This document shows, piece by piece, positions 49,757 to 58,926 of a stretch of DNA of 62,217 nucleotides; position 1 is the stretch's first letter; every line of letters starts with the position of its first letter. Origin of the DNA: Acidobacteriota bacterium (GTDB lineage Bacteria > Acidobacteriota > Vicinamibacteria > Vicinamibacterales > CAVVIG01); NCBI GenBank assembly GCA_003222535.1, contig QHWJ01000328.1, positions 1 through 62,217 on the forward strand, read 5' to 3'. The notes below the pieces were generated by a model. It saw only the letters and a program-made list of their open reading frames with translations, had not been told where the DNA came from and ran no database searches. The position numbers and the translations under genes were made by a program.

Positions 49757-50770
49757 ATGCGCGTACTTCTCATCGGTGGCAGCGGCTTCATCGGTCCTCA
49801 CGTCGCGGGCGCGCTCGATCGCCTCGGCCACGAGGTCGTGATCTTTCATCGAGGCAAGGTGCCGGCGCCGCGCGAGATTCTTGGAGACCGCCGCAAGCTG
49901 ACCGACCATGCGTCCGCACTTCGCGCGGCCGCGCCCGACGTCGTCGTCGATCTGATTCTGAGCTCCGGCACGCAGGCGCGCGCACTGATGACGGTCTTTC
50001 GCGGAGCGAGCGGCCGCGTTGTCGCGCTGAGCAGTTGCGACGTGTACCGCGCGTGCGGCGTCCTTCACGGCTCCGAATCGGGACCGCTCGAGCCCCTGCC
50101 CCTCACCGAATCGTCTAGGCTGCGCACGGTCCTTCAGACCTACCCGCCCGAGCGCGTGAAGATGCTCCAGCAGGTGTTCGGGTGGCTCGACGAGGAGTAC
50201 GACAAGATCCCGGTCGAGCGCGAGATCCTCGGCGATCCCGATCTGCCCGGGACGGTTCTGCGCCTGCCGATGGTGTACGGGCCGGGCGATCCGCTGCACC
50301 GGTTCTTCCCGACGCTCAAGCGGATGGACGATCGCCGCCCGGCGATTCTCTTCGAGGAGAAGCTCGCATGCTGGCGATCGCCGCGCGGGTACGTCGAGAA
50401 CGTCGCGGACGCGATCGCGCTGGCGGCCTCGAACGACCGCGCCGCCAGCCGCATCTACAATGTCGGTGAAGCCGAGAGTTTTTCCGAGCTCGACTGGGCG
50501 CAACAGATCGCGAAGGTCACCGGCTGGAGCGGCAAGCTGGTCACGTTGCCCGCGGAACACACGCCGGCGCACCTTCAGTGGCCGGGCAACCTGGATCAGC
50601 ACTGGACGATTGATACGACGCTGATCCGGGAGGAACTGGGCTACTGCGAGCCGATTGCTCGAGAGGATGGGATCCGGCGGACGATTGAATGGGAGCGCGC
50701 CAATCCTCCGCCGCTCGATCCACGCGCGTTCGATTACACCGCTGAGGACGTCGCGTTGCGCCGGCGCTGA
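49757..50770 (+). CDS. NAD-dependent epimerase/dehydratase family protein (extended SDR)
   Basis: 337 residues from ATG 49757; the frame stays open upstream only because it passes through a repeat element. NAD-binding motif VLLIGGSGFIGPHVAGAL (residues 3-20), VVVDLILSSG, VVALSSCDVYRA near 90 and LRLPMVYGPGD near 165 with RSPRGYVENVADAIALA near 205. The usual catalytic YxxxK is not clear: the region around SSCDVYRACG lacks the Lys four residues on, so it may be a binding protein or an atypical reductase. Likely substrate: a nucleotide sugar or isoprenoid-type cofactor; unknown. Confidence 0.85.
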   Translation: MRVLLIGGSGFIGPHVAGALDRLGHEVVIFHRGKVPAPREILGDRRKLTDHASALRAAAPDVVVDLILSSGTQARALMTVFRGASGRVVALSSCDVYRACGVLHGSESGPLEPLPLTESSRLRTVLQTYPPERVKMLQQVFGWLDEEYDKIPVEREILGDPDLPGTVLRLPMVYGPGDPLHRFFPTLKRMDDRRPAILFEEKLACWRSPRGYVENVADAIALAASNDRAASRIYNVGEAESFSELDWAQQIAKVTGWSGKLVTLPAEHTPAHLQWPGNLDQHWTIDTTLIREELGYCEPIAREDGIRRTIEWERANPPPLDPRAFDYTAEDVALRRR

Positions 50771-50955
50771 AATCGCGGCAACCCTGAAAGCGTCGCCCCT
50801 GCATCGGAGCTGCTGTGGCCACGCTAAAGCGTCGCCCTACTTCAGAGCTGCCGCGGCAACGCTAAAGCGTCGCCCTACTTCAGAACTGCCGCGGCAACGC
50901 TAAAGCGTCGCCCTACTTCAGAACTGCCGCGGCAACGCTAAAGCGTCGCCCTACA
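50771..50955. repeat. Tandem REP array, 38-bp unit
   Basis: Starts one base after the epimerase stop. 50845-50882 and 50883-50920 are consecutive 38-base copies differing at one or two positions; degenerate copies lie before (from 50775) and a partial one after (50921-50955). Each contains GGCAACGCTAAAGCGTCGCC then CTACTTCAGA(A/G)CTGCCGC. There are no spacers between copies. Confidence 0.9.
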
Positions 50956-51134
50956 ACGCAGAAACCGCGGCACCCGCGGAGAAAGATGCTCAAGGTTTTT
51001 CTGCGTGCTCTGCGAGTTCTGCGTTCAACTTCGCATCTCTTCACAAGCTTGAAGGCCTGCGCGACGTCGAGCGATCGACGACAACCCAATCGCCCATTCA
51101 ATTACCCGATTACCAGATCACCCGATGACCAGAT
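50956..51134. repeat. CTCTGCG-type and 8-bp ATTACCCG-type repeats
   Basis: 50956-51027 holds AACGCAGAAACC ... TTTTTCTGCGTGCTCTGCGAG, whose ends pair (AACGCAGAA with TTCTGCGTT). 51089-51134 is the 8-bp ATTACCCG family; bases 51096-51126 repeat 1638-1668 inverted. No gene. Confidence 0.8.
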
Positions 51135-54100
51135 TCACCGAAGCGCGCTATCCGCGTCCGCCTTGAGCGCCGCCCATTCCTTCATCAGCTCGTTGAAGCG
51201 CTCGTAGGCGCTCGCGCCGACCTTCTGATCCGCCTGACCGATCTCACGGTTGACGTTCGACATCTGGTCGATGAACATCTGATCTTCGTACGGACCGCTC
51301 TTCGTCGTGAGCCGCTCCAGGACGCTCTGCAGCTTTGCCGGATCGCCGCGTCTGGCGTCGATCGCCTGACGCACGCGCTGCGCGAGCTGCCGCGCCTCGG
51401 CAAGCGCATCGCGCACTTTCAGCGCGAACTTCGTCTGCTCGGCGAGGTCCGCGGACGTGACGCCGTCCTTCGCGACACGCGGATCGATCTTCACGGTGAA
51501 GGACTCCGTCTTCATGACGCCGCCCGCCGTGAGCCTCGCCTTGAAGCTGCCCGGCGCCACGAGCGGGCCGCCGCCACCGGAGCCGCCGCCTTCGCCGTCA
51601 CCCGCAGTGGCCGGTCCCCCCGGATAGCGCAGATCCCACACGAAGCGGTTCATGCCGGTCTTCGTTGGCATCGCCGACGGCAACCCGCCGCCGCGACGGC
51701 CGCCCCCGCGTCCACCCGTTGGCGCCGCGCGCGCGTCGCTCGAATAACTGCGAACGACCTTGCCGGCTGCGTCGAGGATCTCGAGCGTCACTTCACTTGA
51801 CGGGCTCGCGAGGTAGTAGTCGATCCGCGCGCCGGCCGGCGGATACTCGGGTGCGTCGGGGCGTCCCGACAGCGGCGTGTAGTGCATGCGATACGCCGGC
51901 GCCGGCGTGAAGAGGAAGACGTTCGATCCGTCGAACGGCTTGATTGGCGGTCTGGCTGTCGGCATCATCCTCGGCGGTACCGTGCTCACTGTGCCTTGAC
52001 CTACCTGACCCACCCGGCCTACTTGACCCAGCTGACCTACCTGACCCACCCGACCTACTTGACCCACTTGACCTACTTGACCCACCCGACCTACTTGACC
52101 TACCTGACCCACCCGACCCACCTGACCCACCCGACCTATCTGACCTACCTGACCTACGCGACCCACCTGCCCATCAGGATTGTCCGTCGGGCGCGTGCGC
52201 GCGGGCTTCATCACGCTCGCCGCGATCTGCCGCAGCGGCGCGATGTCGTCCATGATCCAGAACGCCCGGCCCATCGTCGACGCGACGAGATCCCCGTGGT
52301 GGACCTTGAAATCGGTGACGGGCGTCGCCGGCAGATTCTGCTGCAACGTCTGCCAGTGCTTGCCCTGATCGAAGGACACAAACGCCCCTTCGAGCGTGCC
52401 CGCATAGAGCAGGCCTTCCTGCTCGGGATCCTCGCGCACGACGTGCATCGGCTGGTCGGCCGGGATGCCGTTGGCACCGTCGGTCAGGAGCGTCCAGCGC
52501 TGACCGTAGTCGTTCGTCATGAACAGGTACGGCTTGAAGTCGTTCAAGTACATCCGGTAGACGGAGACGTAGGCCGACCCCTTTCTGTGTGGCGAATCCT
52601 CGATCGTGTGCACGCGGCCGCCGGGCGGCAGACCGGCCGGCGTCACGTTCTTCCACGTCTTGCCGTTGTCGCGCGTCACCCAGACCGGGCCGTCGTTGGA
52701 ACCGGTCCAGAAGACGCCCGGCTCGAGCCGCGACGATCGCATCGAGTAGAGCGCGGCGTACACCTCTTCACCCGTCATGTCGCGCGTGATCGGCTCGCCC
52801 GATATCACGTGACCCTCGGGGCCGTTCGCCGTCACGTCCGGGCTGAGGCGCGACCAGTGCACGCCGCCGTCGATCGTCTTGTGCACGTACTGAGAGCCGT
52901 GGTAGACAATGTTCGGGTTGTGCGCGTCGATTTCGATCGGCGCCTGCCGCACGAAGCGGAACATCATGTCCTGCGGTAGTTTTCCGTAACGCTGCTGCGG
53001 GTTGATCCAGAGCGCCTGCTCCTGCCCCGTCTCGACGTTCATGCGGCCGAACTCGCCCTTGCAGTCGCCGTACACGATCTTGCCCGACGGAATCGGCCGC
53101 ACCTGCCCGCTCTCGCAGCCGGGTGCCGGCTGCCAGAGCTGCAGCGGATCGTCGGGTCCCCACGCCGTGGGCGGCAGACTCGGGACCGTCAGGTTCTTGC
53201 CGGTGTCCTGCTGCGGTCCGTAGATGAGATAGGGAAACTGCTCGTCGGCGTCGACGTGATACATCTCGGCCGTCGGCTGATTGTTCTCGGTCGACCAGCT
53301 GCGCCCGCCGTCCTGCGTGATGTTCGCCCCCCCGTCGTTGGTCTCGATGAATATATCCGGCCGATCGGGATTGAACCAGACGACGTGGTTGTCGCCGTGG
53401 GGCGTCGTCACGTTCGCGAACGTCCTGCCGCCGTCGGTCGAGTGATGGAGCGACAGCTCCGTCACCCACACGTCGTTGTCGTTCTTCGGGTTCACGAAGA
53501 CTTTGTTGAAGTAGAACGGACGCGCTCGAAGCTGCTGGCTGCTGTTGACGAGCGTCCAGCCCGCGCCGCCGTCGGCCGACCGATACAGACCGCCCTGCGC
53601 GCCCTGCGCTTCGACCTGCGCGTACACGACCTTCGGGTTCGATTGCGCGACGTCCACCCACACCTTGCCGACGAGATCGTCGGGGAATCCCGCGCTCGCG
53701 CGCGCCCAGTGGTCGCCGCCGTCGGTCGTCTTGTAGACGCCGCCTTCGGCCGCCGGACCGCCGCTGATGATCGTCCACGGCCTGCGCTGCCCGCGCCAGG
53801 CGCCCGCGTACACCTCGTTGGGGCTTGCCCAGTTGATCGCGACCGACACGGCGCCGGTCTGATCGTTGATGAAGAGCACCTTCTGCCACGTCCTGCCGCC
53901 GTCTTTCGTGCGGTACACGCCGCGCTCGGGTCCCCATCCGAACGGGTTGCCGATCGCCGCGACGAACGCGATGTCCGGGTTCTTCGGGTGCACCTTCACC
54001 TGGCCGATCTGGCCGACGTCCTTCAGCCCGGCGAACTGCCACGTTCTGCCCGCGTCAGAGGACCTGTACACGCCGCGCCCGAGGATCACATTCGACCGGA

Positions 54101-54470
54101 TTGCCTCGCTGCCCGTCCCGACGTAGATGACGTTCGGGTTGGAATCGGAGACGTCGATTGCGCCAATCGATCCGGTCGCCATCTGGCCGTCGGAGATCGG
54201 CGTCCACGTGATGCCGTAGTTCCCGGTCTTCCAGACGCCGCCGCCGGTCGCGCCCATGTAGAACACGCCGGGCTGCGTGCGCACGCCGGCCGCCGCCGTC
54301 GAGCGGCCGCCGCGGTGCGGCCCGATCGATCGCCACCGCAGATCCTGATAGGCCTTCGTATCGATGACGGTGTTCGAGCTCGACTGGGCAATCGCGCGAG
54401 TCGCGGCGCGACCGTACCCGAACACGACGAGAGACAGCGCCGTGCAGGCGAACAGTACCAGCTTTCTCAT
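51135..54470 (-). CDS. Exported VPS10/BNR-repeat (sialidase-like fold) protein
   Basis: 1111 residues. Signal peptide (VLFACTALSLVVFGYGRAAT). About ten Asp-box/BNR-like repeats spread over residues 70-750 (SSDAGRTWQ, TKDGGRTWQ, TTDGGDHWA, STDGGRTFA, TQDGGRSWS, TIDGGVHWS, TRDNGKTWK), forming two beta propellers of the VPS10/photosystem-stability type. No sialidase arginine triad. Then a (VGQ/VGR) tract at about 766-825 encoded by the 9-bp minisatellite, an Ig-like domain (about 880-940) with a Gly/Arg linker (GGRGGGRRGGG) and a C-terminal helical bundle (ALAEARQLAQRVRQAIDARR). Related proteins are abundant in soil Acidobacteria; role unknown, probably carbohydrate or protein binding outside the cell. 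Confidence 0.93.
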   Translation of the reverse strand: MRKLVLFACTALSLVVFGYGRAATRAIAQSSSNTVIDTKAYQDLRWRSIGPHRGGRSTAAAGVRTQPGVFYMGATGGGVWKTGNYGITWTPISDGQMATGSIGAIDVSDSNPNVIYVGTGSEAIRSNVILGRGVYRSSDAGRTWQFAGLKDVGQIGQVKVHPKNPDIAFVAAIGNPFGWGPERGVYRTKDGGRTWQKVLFINDQTGAVSVAINWASPNEVYAGAWRGQRRPWTIISGGPAAEGGVYKTTDGGDHWARASAGFPDDLVGKVWVDVAQSNPKVVYAQVEAQGAQGGLYRSADGGAGWTLVNSSQQLRARPFYFNKVFVNPKNDNDVWVTELSLHHSTDGGRTFANVTTPHGDNHVVWFNPDRPDIFIETNDGGANITQDGGRSWSTENNQPTAEMYHVDADEQFPYLIYGPQQDTGKNLTVPSLPPTAWGPDDPLQLWQPAPGCESGQVRPIPSGKIVYGDCKGEFGRMNVETGQEQALWINPQQRYGKLPQDMMFRFVRQAPIEIDAHNPNIVYHGSQYVHKTIDGGVHWSRLSPDVTANGPEGHVISGEPITRDMTGEEVYAALYSMRSSRLEPGVFWTGSNDGPVWVTRDNGKTWKNVTPAGLPPGGRVHTIEDSPHRKGSAYVSVYRMYLNDFKPYLFMTNDYGQRWTLLTDGANGIPADQPMHVVREDPEQEGLLYAGTLEGAFVSFDQGKHWQTLQQNLPATPVTDFKVHHGDLVASTMGRAFWIMDDIAPLRQIAASVMKPARTRPTDNPDGQVGRVGQVGQIGRVGQVGRVGQVGQVGRVGQVGQVGQVGRVGQVGQLGQVGRVGQVGQGTVSTVPPRMMPTARPPIKPFDGSNVFLFTPAPAYRMHYTPLSGRPDAPEYPPAGARIDYYLASPSSEVTLEILDAAGKVVRSYSSDARAAPTGGRGGGRRGGGLPSAMPTKTGMNRFVWDLRYPGGPATAGDGEGGGSGGGGPLVAPGSFKARLTAGGVMKTESFTVKIDPRVAKDGVTSADLAEQTKFALKVRDALAEARQLAQRVRQAIDARRGDPAKLQSVLERLTTKSGPYEDQMFIDQMSNVNREIGQADQKVGASAYERFNELMKEWAALKADADSALR
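51996..52171. repeat. 9-bp unit minisatellite read in frame inside the VPS10-like gene
   Basis: About twenty 9-base units (CCTACCTGA, CCCACCCGA, CCTACTTGA) give a run of Val-Gly-Gln and Val-Gly-Arg triplets on the minus strand. The unit length, a multiple of three, keeps the frame. Confidence 0.92.
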
Positions 54471-54729
54471 GACGGGTCCCCTTGCTGGTGCGCGATCTTA
54501 GCACCCGCGCGGTCGGATCGAATTGTGACGGGCGCGAGGCTTCCGCCTTCGCTGAAGCTACGGCGGACCGCCGAAGCCTTGGCGGAGGCTGGTCAGCCGA
54601 GCGACCTCGGCTCGCCTGAACGTCTGGCGGGCCGATCTGAAGACCGGCCCTGCACGTGACCTCGCCCTCTGCCCGTCATTTTCGTGCCAGCTGTTAACAC
54701 CCGACCCGGTAACATCGTCATCACGCCTG
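54471..54729. repeat. Gap with GC-rich REP-like hairpins
   Basis: GCGAGGCTTCCGCCTTCGCT, GAAGCTACGGCGGACCGCCG and GCCGAGCGACCTCGGC-type inverted repeats at about 54535-54655, between the VPS10-like (-) and FtsX (+) starts. A -10-like TAACATC lies near 54709. No gene. Confidence 0.6.
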
Positions 54730-57204
54730 ATGGATACCGTGCTCCAGGATGTCCGCTACGCCGTCCGCACCCTCGCTCGCATGCGCGGCGTGGCCGCAGT
54801 GGCCATCCTCACGCTCGCGCTCGGCATCGGCGCGACGACGACGATGTTCAGCGTGGTGTATGGGGCGCTGCTCCGGCCTGTGCCGTTCGCCGAGCCGGAT
54901 CGCCTCGTCATTCTTTTCACCACGAGCGTGACACCGCGTGACGGCCTGACGCGCCTCCGCTGGTCGCGGCCGCATATCATCGAGCTTCAGGCGTCGGTGA
55001 CGTCGTTCGAGAGCGTCGGATCGTTCACGCCGGCGTTGCTGTCGACGAGCGGGCACGGCGATCCGGAACAGGTCGACGGCGAAGTGGCATCGCCCGGCTA
55101 TTTTCAGGCGCTGAGGGTGACGCCGATCGCAGGCCGTGTCTTCCGCCCCGAAGAAGACACGGTGGCGGGCGCACAGCCCGTGACGATCATCAGCGCGCGG
55201 CTCTGGAAGCGGCGGTTCGCCGGCGATCGGGCGATCGTCGGCGGCACGCTTCGCGTCAACGAAGTGCCGCTGACGATCATCGGCATCCTGCCTGACGGCT
55301 TCGCGGGACTGAGCGGCAAGGCCGAGCTCTGGATTCCGCCGCCGATGGCCGCGCGCCTGACGTACGCCGAGTACCTCACGACCCCGCAGAAGTTCATCGC
55401 CGTTGTCGCCCGGCTGAAGCACGGCGTCACGCTTGGGCGGGCGAACGCGGAGCTCGCGGCTATCGGGCCGCGTTTCGCCAGCGTGGGATCGCCGGACGCC
55501 GTGTGGAGCGCAGCCGCGGTGCCGATTGGCGACGCGCGCATCGACGCCACAGTGCGGCGATCCGCTCTCGTGCTGCTCGGGGCCGCCGCGTGCGTCCTCC
55601 TCATCGCCTGCGTCAACGTGGCGAGCCTGCTTCTCGCGCGCGCGAGGATGCGGCGGCGTGAGATGGCGGTGCGGCTGGCCGTCGGGTCGAGCCGCGGCCG
55701 CCTGATTCAACAGCTGCTCACCGAAGGGCTGTTGATGGCCGCGGTCGCCGGCGCGTGCGGAACTGCTCTTGCCGCCTGGGGCACGGAGGCGTTCGCGCGG
55801 ACGGCACCCGAGATCGTGCCCATCGGCCGCAACAACTACGGCCTGATCGCCGCGTTCGGGCGGCCGGCGCTCGATCCAGGCGTGCTGATGTTCGCGCTCG
55901 CGATGACGCTCGGGACCACCATGCTGTTCGCGCTCGTGCCTGCGCTCGAGGCGTCGCGTCCCGAGCTCGCGACGGCACTCAAGGAGAACGATCGCGGCGG
56001 CGGCGGGCAGGGCCGCGCCCTGTCGATGCTCGTCATCAGCGAAGTGGCGCTCGCCTGTCTGCTGCTCACGGTGTCGGGACTGCTGATTGAGAGCTTCGCG
56101 CGCATCCAGAACCGGCGAACCGGATTCGTGGCCGACAACGTGTTGACGTTCTGGGTGCGCCCGCCAGCATCGCGCTACGCGCCCGCCGACGGACCGGCGA
56201 CGCTCGAGCGCCTGCTCACGAGCATCCAGGCGGTGCCCGGCGTCGAGTCGGCGGCGGTGAACCGCTGCACGCCCTTCACCGGCTGTTCGCGCAGCACGGT
56301 CTTTTTTCCGGATCGGCGTGTCGATCGCGCCGACGCGCCCGGCGTCGGCCGTCACTATGTGTCCGCCGACTATTTCCGGACGCTCGGCATCCCGCTCCTG
56401 GCCGGACGGACGCTCACGGCTGCGGACCGCGCGGGCACGGCACCGGTCGCGGTCGTGAACGAAACGGGCGCGCGGCGTTTCTGGCCCGGCGAGACCGCGA
56501 TCGGCAAACGCGTCTGGTTCGGCACCACGACCGGACCGTTCGCCGATCGTGCCCATGCAGTCGAAATCGTCGGCGTCGTGGGCGACGTGAAGTACGAGGG
56601 CGTCGAGCAGCCGGACAGTCCGTACCGGGCGGATTTCTACACGTCGTATCTGCAGTTTTCGTTTCCCGACACCATGATGATCGTCAAAGCGCGCGGCGCG
56701 GCGGACGCGCTGCCGCCGGCGATGCGGACGGCGGTGGCGTCGGTCGACCCGGCGCTGCCGATCTACGACGCGATGACGCTCGACGAGCGGATCGGCGCGG
56801 CCATCTCGCGGGCGCGGTTCAACGCGACGCTGCTCACCGCGTTCGCCGGCGCTGCCGTGCTCCTCGCCGCGATCGGCGTCTACGGCGTGCTGTCGTACTC
56901 GGTCTCGTCGCGCATGCGCGAGATCGGCGTGCGGCTCGCGCTCGGCGCCGATGCGCGTCGCGTGGTCTCGCTGGTGCTCGGTCAGGGGCTGCGCCTGGCG
57001 GCGATCGGCGCGGGAATCGGCCTCGCCGCCGCGCTTGCCGCCGCGCGGTTCCTCCAGGGACTCGTTGCAGGCGTCTCCGCCTCGGATCCCCGGCTTCTCG
57101 CCGCGTCCGCCGTGCTCATGACCGCGGTCGCGGGCCTCGCCGCCTTTCTGCCCGCGCGCCGCGCCAGCGCCATCGATCCCATCGTCGTACTACGCGAGCC
57201 GTAG
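54730..57204 (+). CDS. MacB/FtsX-type ABC transporter permease (ADOP form), third copy
   Basis: 824 residues. N-terminal helix VAAVAILTLALGIGATTTMFSVV, MacB core (about 60-255), helices near 275 (LVLLGAAACVLLIACVNVASLLLAR), 330 (LLMAAVAGACGTALAAWG) and 385, a second helix set after LVISEVALACLLLTVSGLLI near 435, and C-terminal helices ending FLPARRASAIDPIVVLRE. The overall plan matches the permeases at 33304-35763 and 35902-38388. No ATPase neighbour. It is separated by a repeat-rich gap from the amidohydrolase. Confidence 0.93.
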   Translation: MDTVLQDVRYAVRTLARMRGVAAVAILTLALGIGATTTMFSVVYGALLRPVPFAEPDRLVILFTTSVTPRDGLTRLRWSRPHIIELQASVTSFESVGSFTPALLSTSGHGDPEQVDGEVASPGYFQALRVTPIAGRVFRPEEDTVAGAQPVTIISARLWKRRFAGDRAIVGGTLRVNEVPLTIIGILPDGFAGLSGKAELWIPPPMAARLTYAEYLTTPQKFIAVVARLKHGVTLGRANAELAAIGPRFASVGSPDAVWSAAAVPIGDARIDATVRRSALVLLGAAACVLLIACVNVASLLLARARMRRREMAVRLAVGSSRGRLIQQLLTEGLLMAAVAGACGTALAAWGTEAFARTAPEIVPIGRNNYGLIAAFGRPALDPGVLMFALAMTLGTTMLFALVPALEASRPELATALKENDRGGGGQGRALSMLVISEVALACLLLTVSGLLIESFARIQNRRTGFVADNVLTFWVRPPASRYAPADGPATLERLLTSIQAVPGVESAAVNRCTPFTGCSRSTVFFPDRRVDRADAPGVGRHYVSADYFRTLGIPLLAGRTLTAADRAGTAPVAVVNETGARRFWPGETAIGKRVWFGTTTGPFADRAHAVEIVGVVGDVKYEGVEQPDSPYRADFYTSYLQFSFPDTMMIVKARGAADALPPAMRTAVASVDPALPIYDAMTLDERIGAAISRARFNATLLTAFAGAAVLLAAIGVYGVLSYSVSSRMREIGVRLALGADARRVVSLVLGQGLRLAAIGAGIGLAAALAAARFLQGLVAGVSASDPRLLAASAVLMTAVAGLAAFLPARRASAIDPIVVLREP

Positions 57205-57565
57205 CGTCGATCTTCTCCAGATCACGAAAAACTCACCACGAAGACACGAAGATCCGCGAAGGCCACGAAAAGACAGTGCGTCGCCACGAAACACCACGGA
57301 GACTGCACCTCAGAGACAGGCGTACTAAGGATCAGGATGCAGCTTCGCTGAAGCGCGCGGAACGGATTCGGCGCGACGGCCTGCTATGCAGGCCGACGCG
57401 CACGGCCGGATCGGACGCGAGATACGAACCGGTGAGAAATCGGGTCCGGCTCGTATCTCGGTCCGATCCTGGCCGTGCCGCCGCTTCGCGGCGCCCGCCG
57501 AATCCCACTCCGGCGCGCTCTTCTTCGTGTGCTTCGTGCATCTTGGTGCTTTCGTGGTTGCCTTT
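57205..57565. repeat. Composite repeat gap with CCACGAA arms and a long cloverleaf
   Basis: 361 bases between the convergent permease and amidohydrolase genes. CCACGAAGACACGAAG units at about 57224-57305 have their reverse complement (CTTCGTGTGCTTCGTGC, GCTTTCGTGGTTGCC) at about 57522-57575. The cloverleaf at 57364-57505 lies between. A REP-like hairpin (GCTTCGCTGAAGCG) is near 57341-57356. No gene. Confidence 0.8.
57364..57505. other. Cloverleaf-forming structured element (long form), second copy
   Basis: Closing stem GGATTCGGCG (57364-57373) with CGCCGAATCC (57496-57505); side hairpin GGCCTGC-TAT-GCAGGCC (57378-57394); central stem of about 30 imperfect pairs (57401-57430 with 57448-57477); side hairpin CGCCGC-TTC-GCGGCG (57479-57493). 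Same order and loop size as 9743-9878, with unrelated sequence. Confidence 0.68.
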
Positions 57566-58798
57566 TTATTTGTGCGCGCTCCGGGCGACGTTCTTGTACA
57601 CGACGCCGCCCTTCATCACGAAGACGACGCGCCGCAGCGCGGTGATGTCCTCGAGCGGATTGCCGTCGACTGCGATGAGATCCGCGTCCAGCCCGGCGGC
57701 CAGCGCCCCGATCCGATCCGCCAGATTCAGCGACTGTGCGTTGATCGACGTGGTGCCGGCCAGTGCATCACGCGCCGGCTGACCCGCGATCTGCACGCGA
57801 TAGATGATCTCCTCCGCGCTCCGGCCGTGCGCGCCCGCGCCGGCGTCGGTGCCCATGAGCAGCTTCAGGCCGGTCACGGCCAGCGCCTTTCTGAACATCT
57901 CGCGCTTCATCGGGATCCCCTTCTCGGTGAAGGCGAACCCCTCTTCGTTGAAGTTGCCGATGCCGAAGTAGCGGCTCTTGTTCTCGAGATAGTTCTGGGA
58001 CACGAGGCCGATGTTCGGCTCGAAGTACGTGGCGTGCTGTTGCATCAGCCTCAGCTCCATGTCAGTGACCTGGCTGCCGTGCGTGACGGTCGTGCACCCG
58101 GCGAGCGTCGCGGCTCGGACAGACGAAGGGCTGTGCGCATGGACCCACGAGCGCAGCCCTACGGCCTTCGCCTCTCCGCAGGCGGCCTGGATCTGCTCGT
58201 CGGTCATCGTCTGGCCGCCGCCTTCGCGGCTGCTCTTCGACGCGAACAGCTTGACCAGATCGGCTCCGTCCGCCTTTACTTTCCGGACGAACGCGCGGAT
58301 CTGCTCGGGCGTTCCGGTGTTCTCGTTGACCGGACGGATGGAGGTGAGAAGCCGCGGCCCCGGCATGATGCCGCGCGCGATCGCGGCACGCATGTCGACG
58401 TCCAGCGGCGAGCCGATGCTCTGCACCGTCGTGAAGCCGGCCATCAACGTCACGTACGCGTTCTCGGCTTCGTACAGCATCGACTGCGCCGGGGTTTCAC
58501 CCTGGCTCGTGGCGCGGCCGTCCTTGCCGAAATGCGTGTCGAGGTGAACGTGCGTGTCGATGAGACCGGGCAGAAGCGTCAGCCCGCCCAGATCGTAGGT
58601 GGCGGGCCGGGAGCGACCGCTCTCCACGCTGACGATCTTCCCGCCGTGCACGACGACCGTCGCGTCGGGCACGGAGCGGCCGCGGCCGTCAAACGCCGAC
58701 GAGGCGCGGACCGTGACCGGGTCGGGCTGCGCGCCCGCGGTCGACACGGTCGCGGCCAGCACGCCGGCCGCAAGCGACATCCGGGTCTTGGTGCTCAT
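57566..58798 (-). CDS. Exported metal-dependent amidohydrolase (imidazolonepropionase-like)
   Basis: 410 residues. Signal-like N-terminus (MSLAAGVLAATVSTAGAQ). Amidohydrolase metal site: GLIDTHVHLDTH near 79 (His-x-His), Lys in LVKLFASKSS near 180, WVHAHS near 218, TTVTHGS near 239, and GTDAGAGAHG near 315 (Asp). Bacterial members hydrolyse cyclic amides, prolidase-type dipeptides or organophosphates. Export places it with the other peptide- or amide-cleaving enzymes here. Start at 58798 (ATG) is the only good one. Confidence 0.92.
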   Translation of the reverse strand: MSTKTRMSLAAGVLAATVSTAGAQPDPVTVRASSAFDGRGRSVPDATVVVHGGKIVSVESGRSRPATYDLGGLTLLPGLIDTHVHLDTHFGKDGRATSQGETPAQSMLYEAENAYVTLMAGFTTVQSIGSPLDVDMRAAIARGIMPGPRLLTSIRPVNENTGTPEQIRAFVRKVKADGADLVKLFASKSSREGGGQTMTDEQIQAACGEAKAVGLRSWVHAHSPSSVRAATLAGCTTVTHGSQVTDMELRLMQQHATYFEPNIGLVSQNYLENKSRYFGIGNFNEEGFAFTEKGIPMKREMFRKALAVTGLKLLMGTDAGAGAHGRSAEEIIYRVQIAGQPARDALAGTTSINAQSLNLADRIGALAAGLDADLIAVDGNPLEDITALRRVVFVMKGGVVYKNVARSAHK

Positions 58799-58847
58799 GG
58801 CGGCACAGTATACTCACGCGTTTCGCGCAGCATTGGTTTTCTTCGTG

Positions 58848-58905
58848 TGCAACCACGAAAACACGAAGATCCTCGTCGTGTTTCATGCATTTCGTGGTTG
58901 CATTT
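58848..58905. repeat. CCACGAA-family inverted repeat
   Basis: GCAACCACGAAAACACGAAG (58849-58868) faces TTTCATGCATTTCGTGGTTGCAT (58881-58903). The left half matches 27348-27367 exactly. It lies between the divergent amidohydrolase and M20 genes. Confidence 0.8.
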
Positions 58906-58926
58906 AGACTCCATCGGGAGCGGACG

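Noticed and set aside
50771-50955. CRISPR array
   Set aside because: Copies are contiguous, with no unique spacers, and no cas genes are present; it is a tandem REP array.
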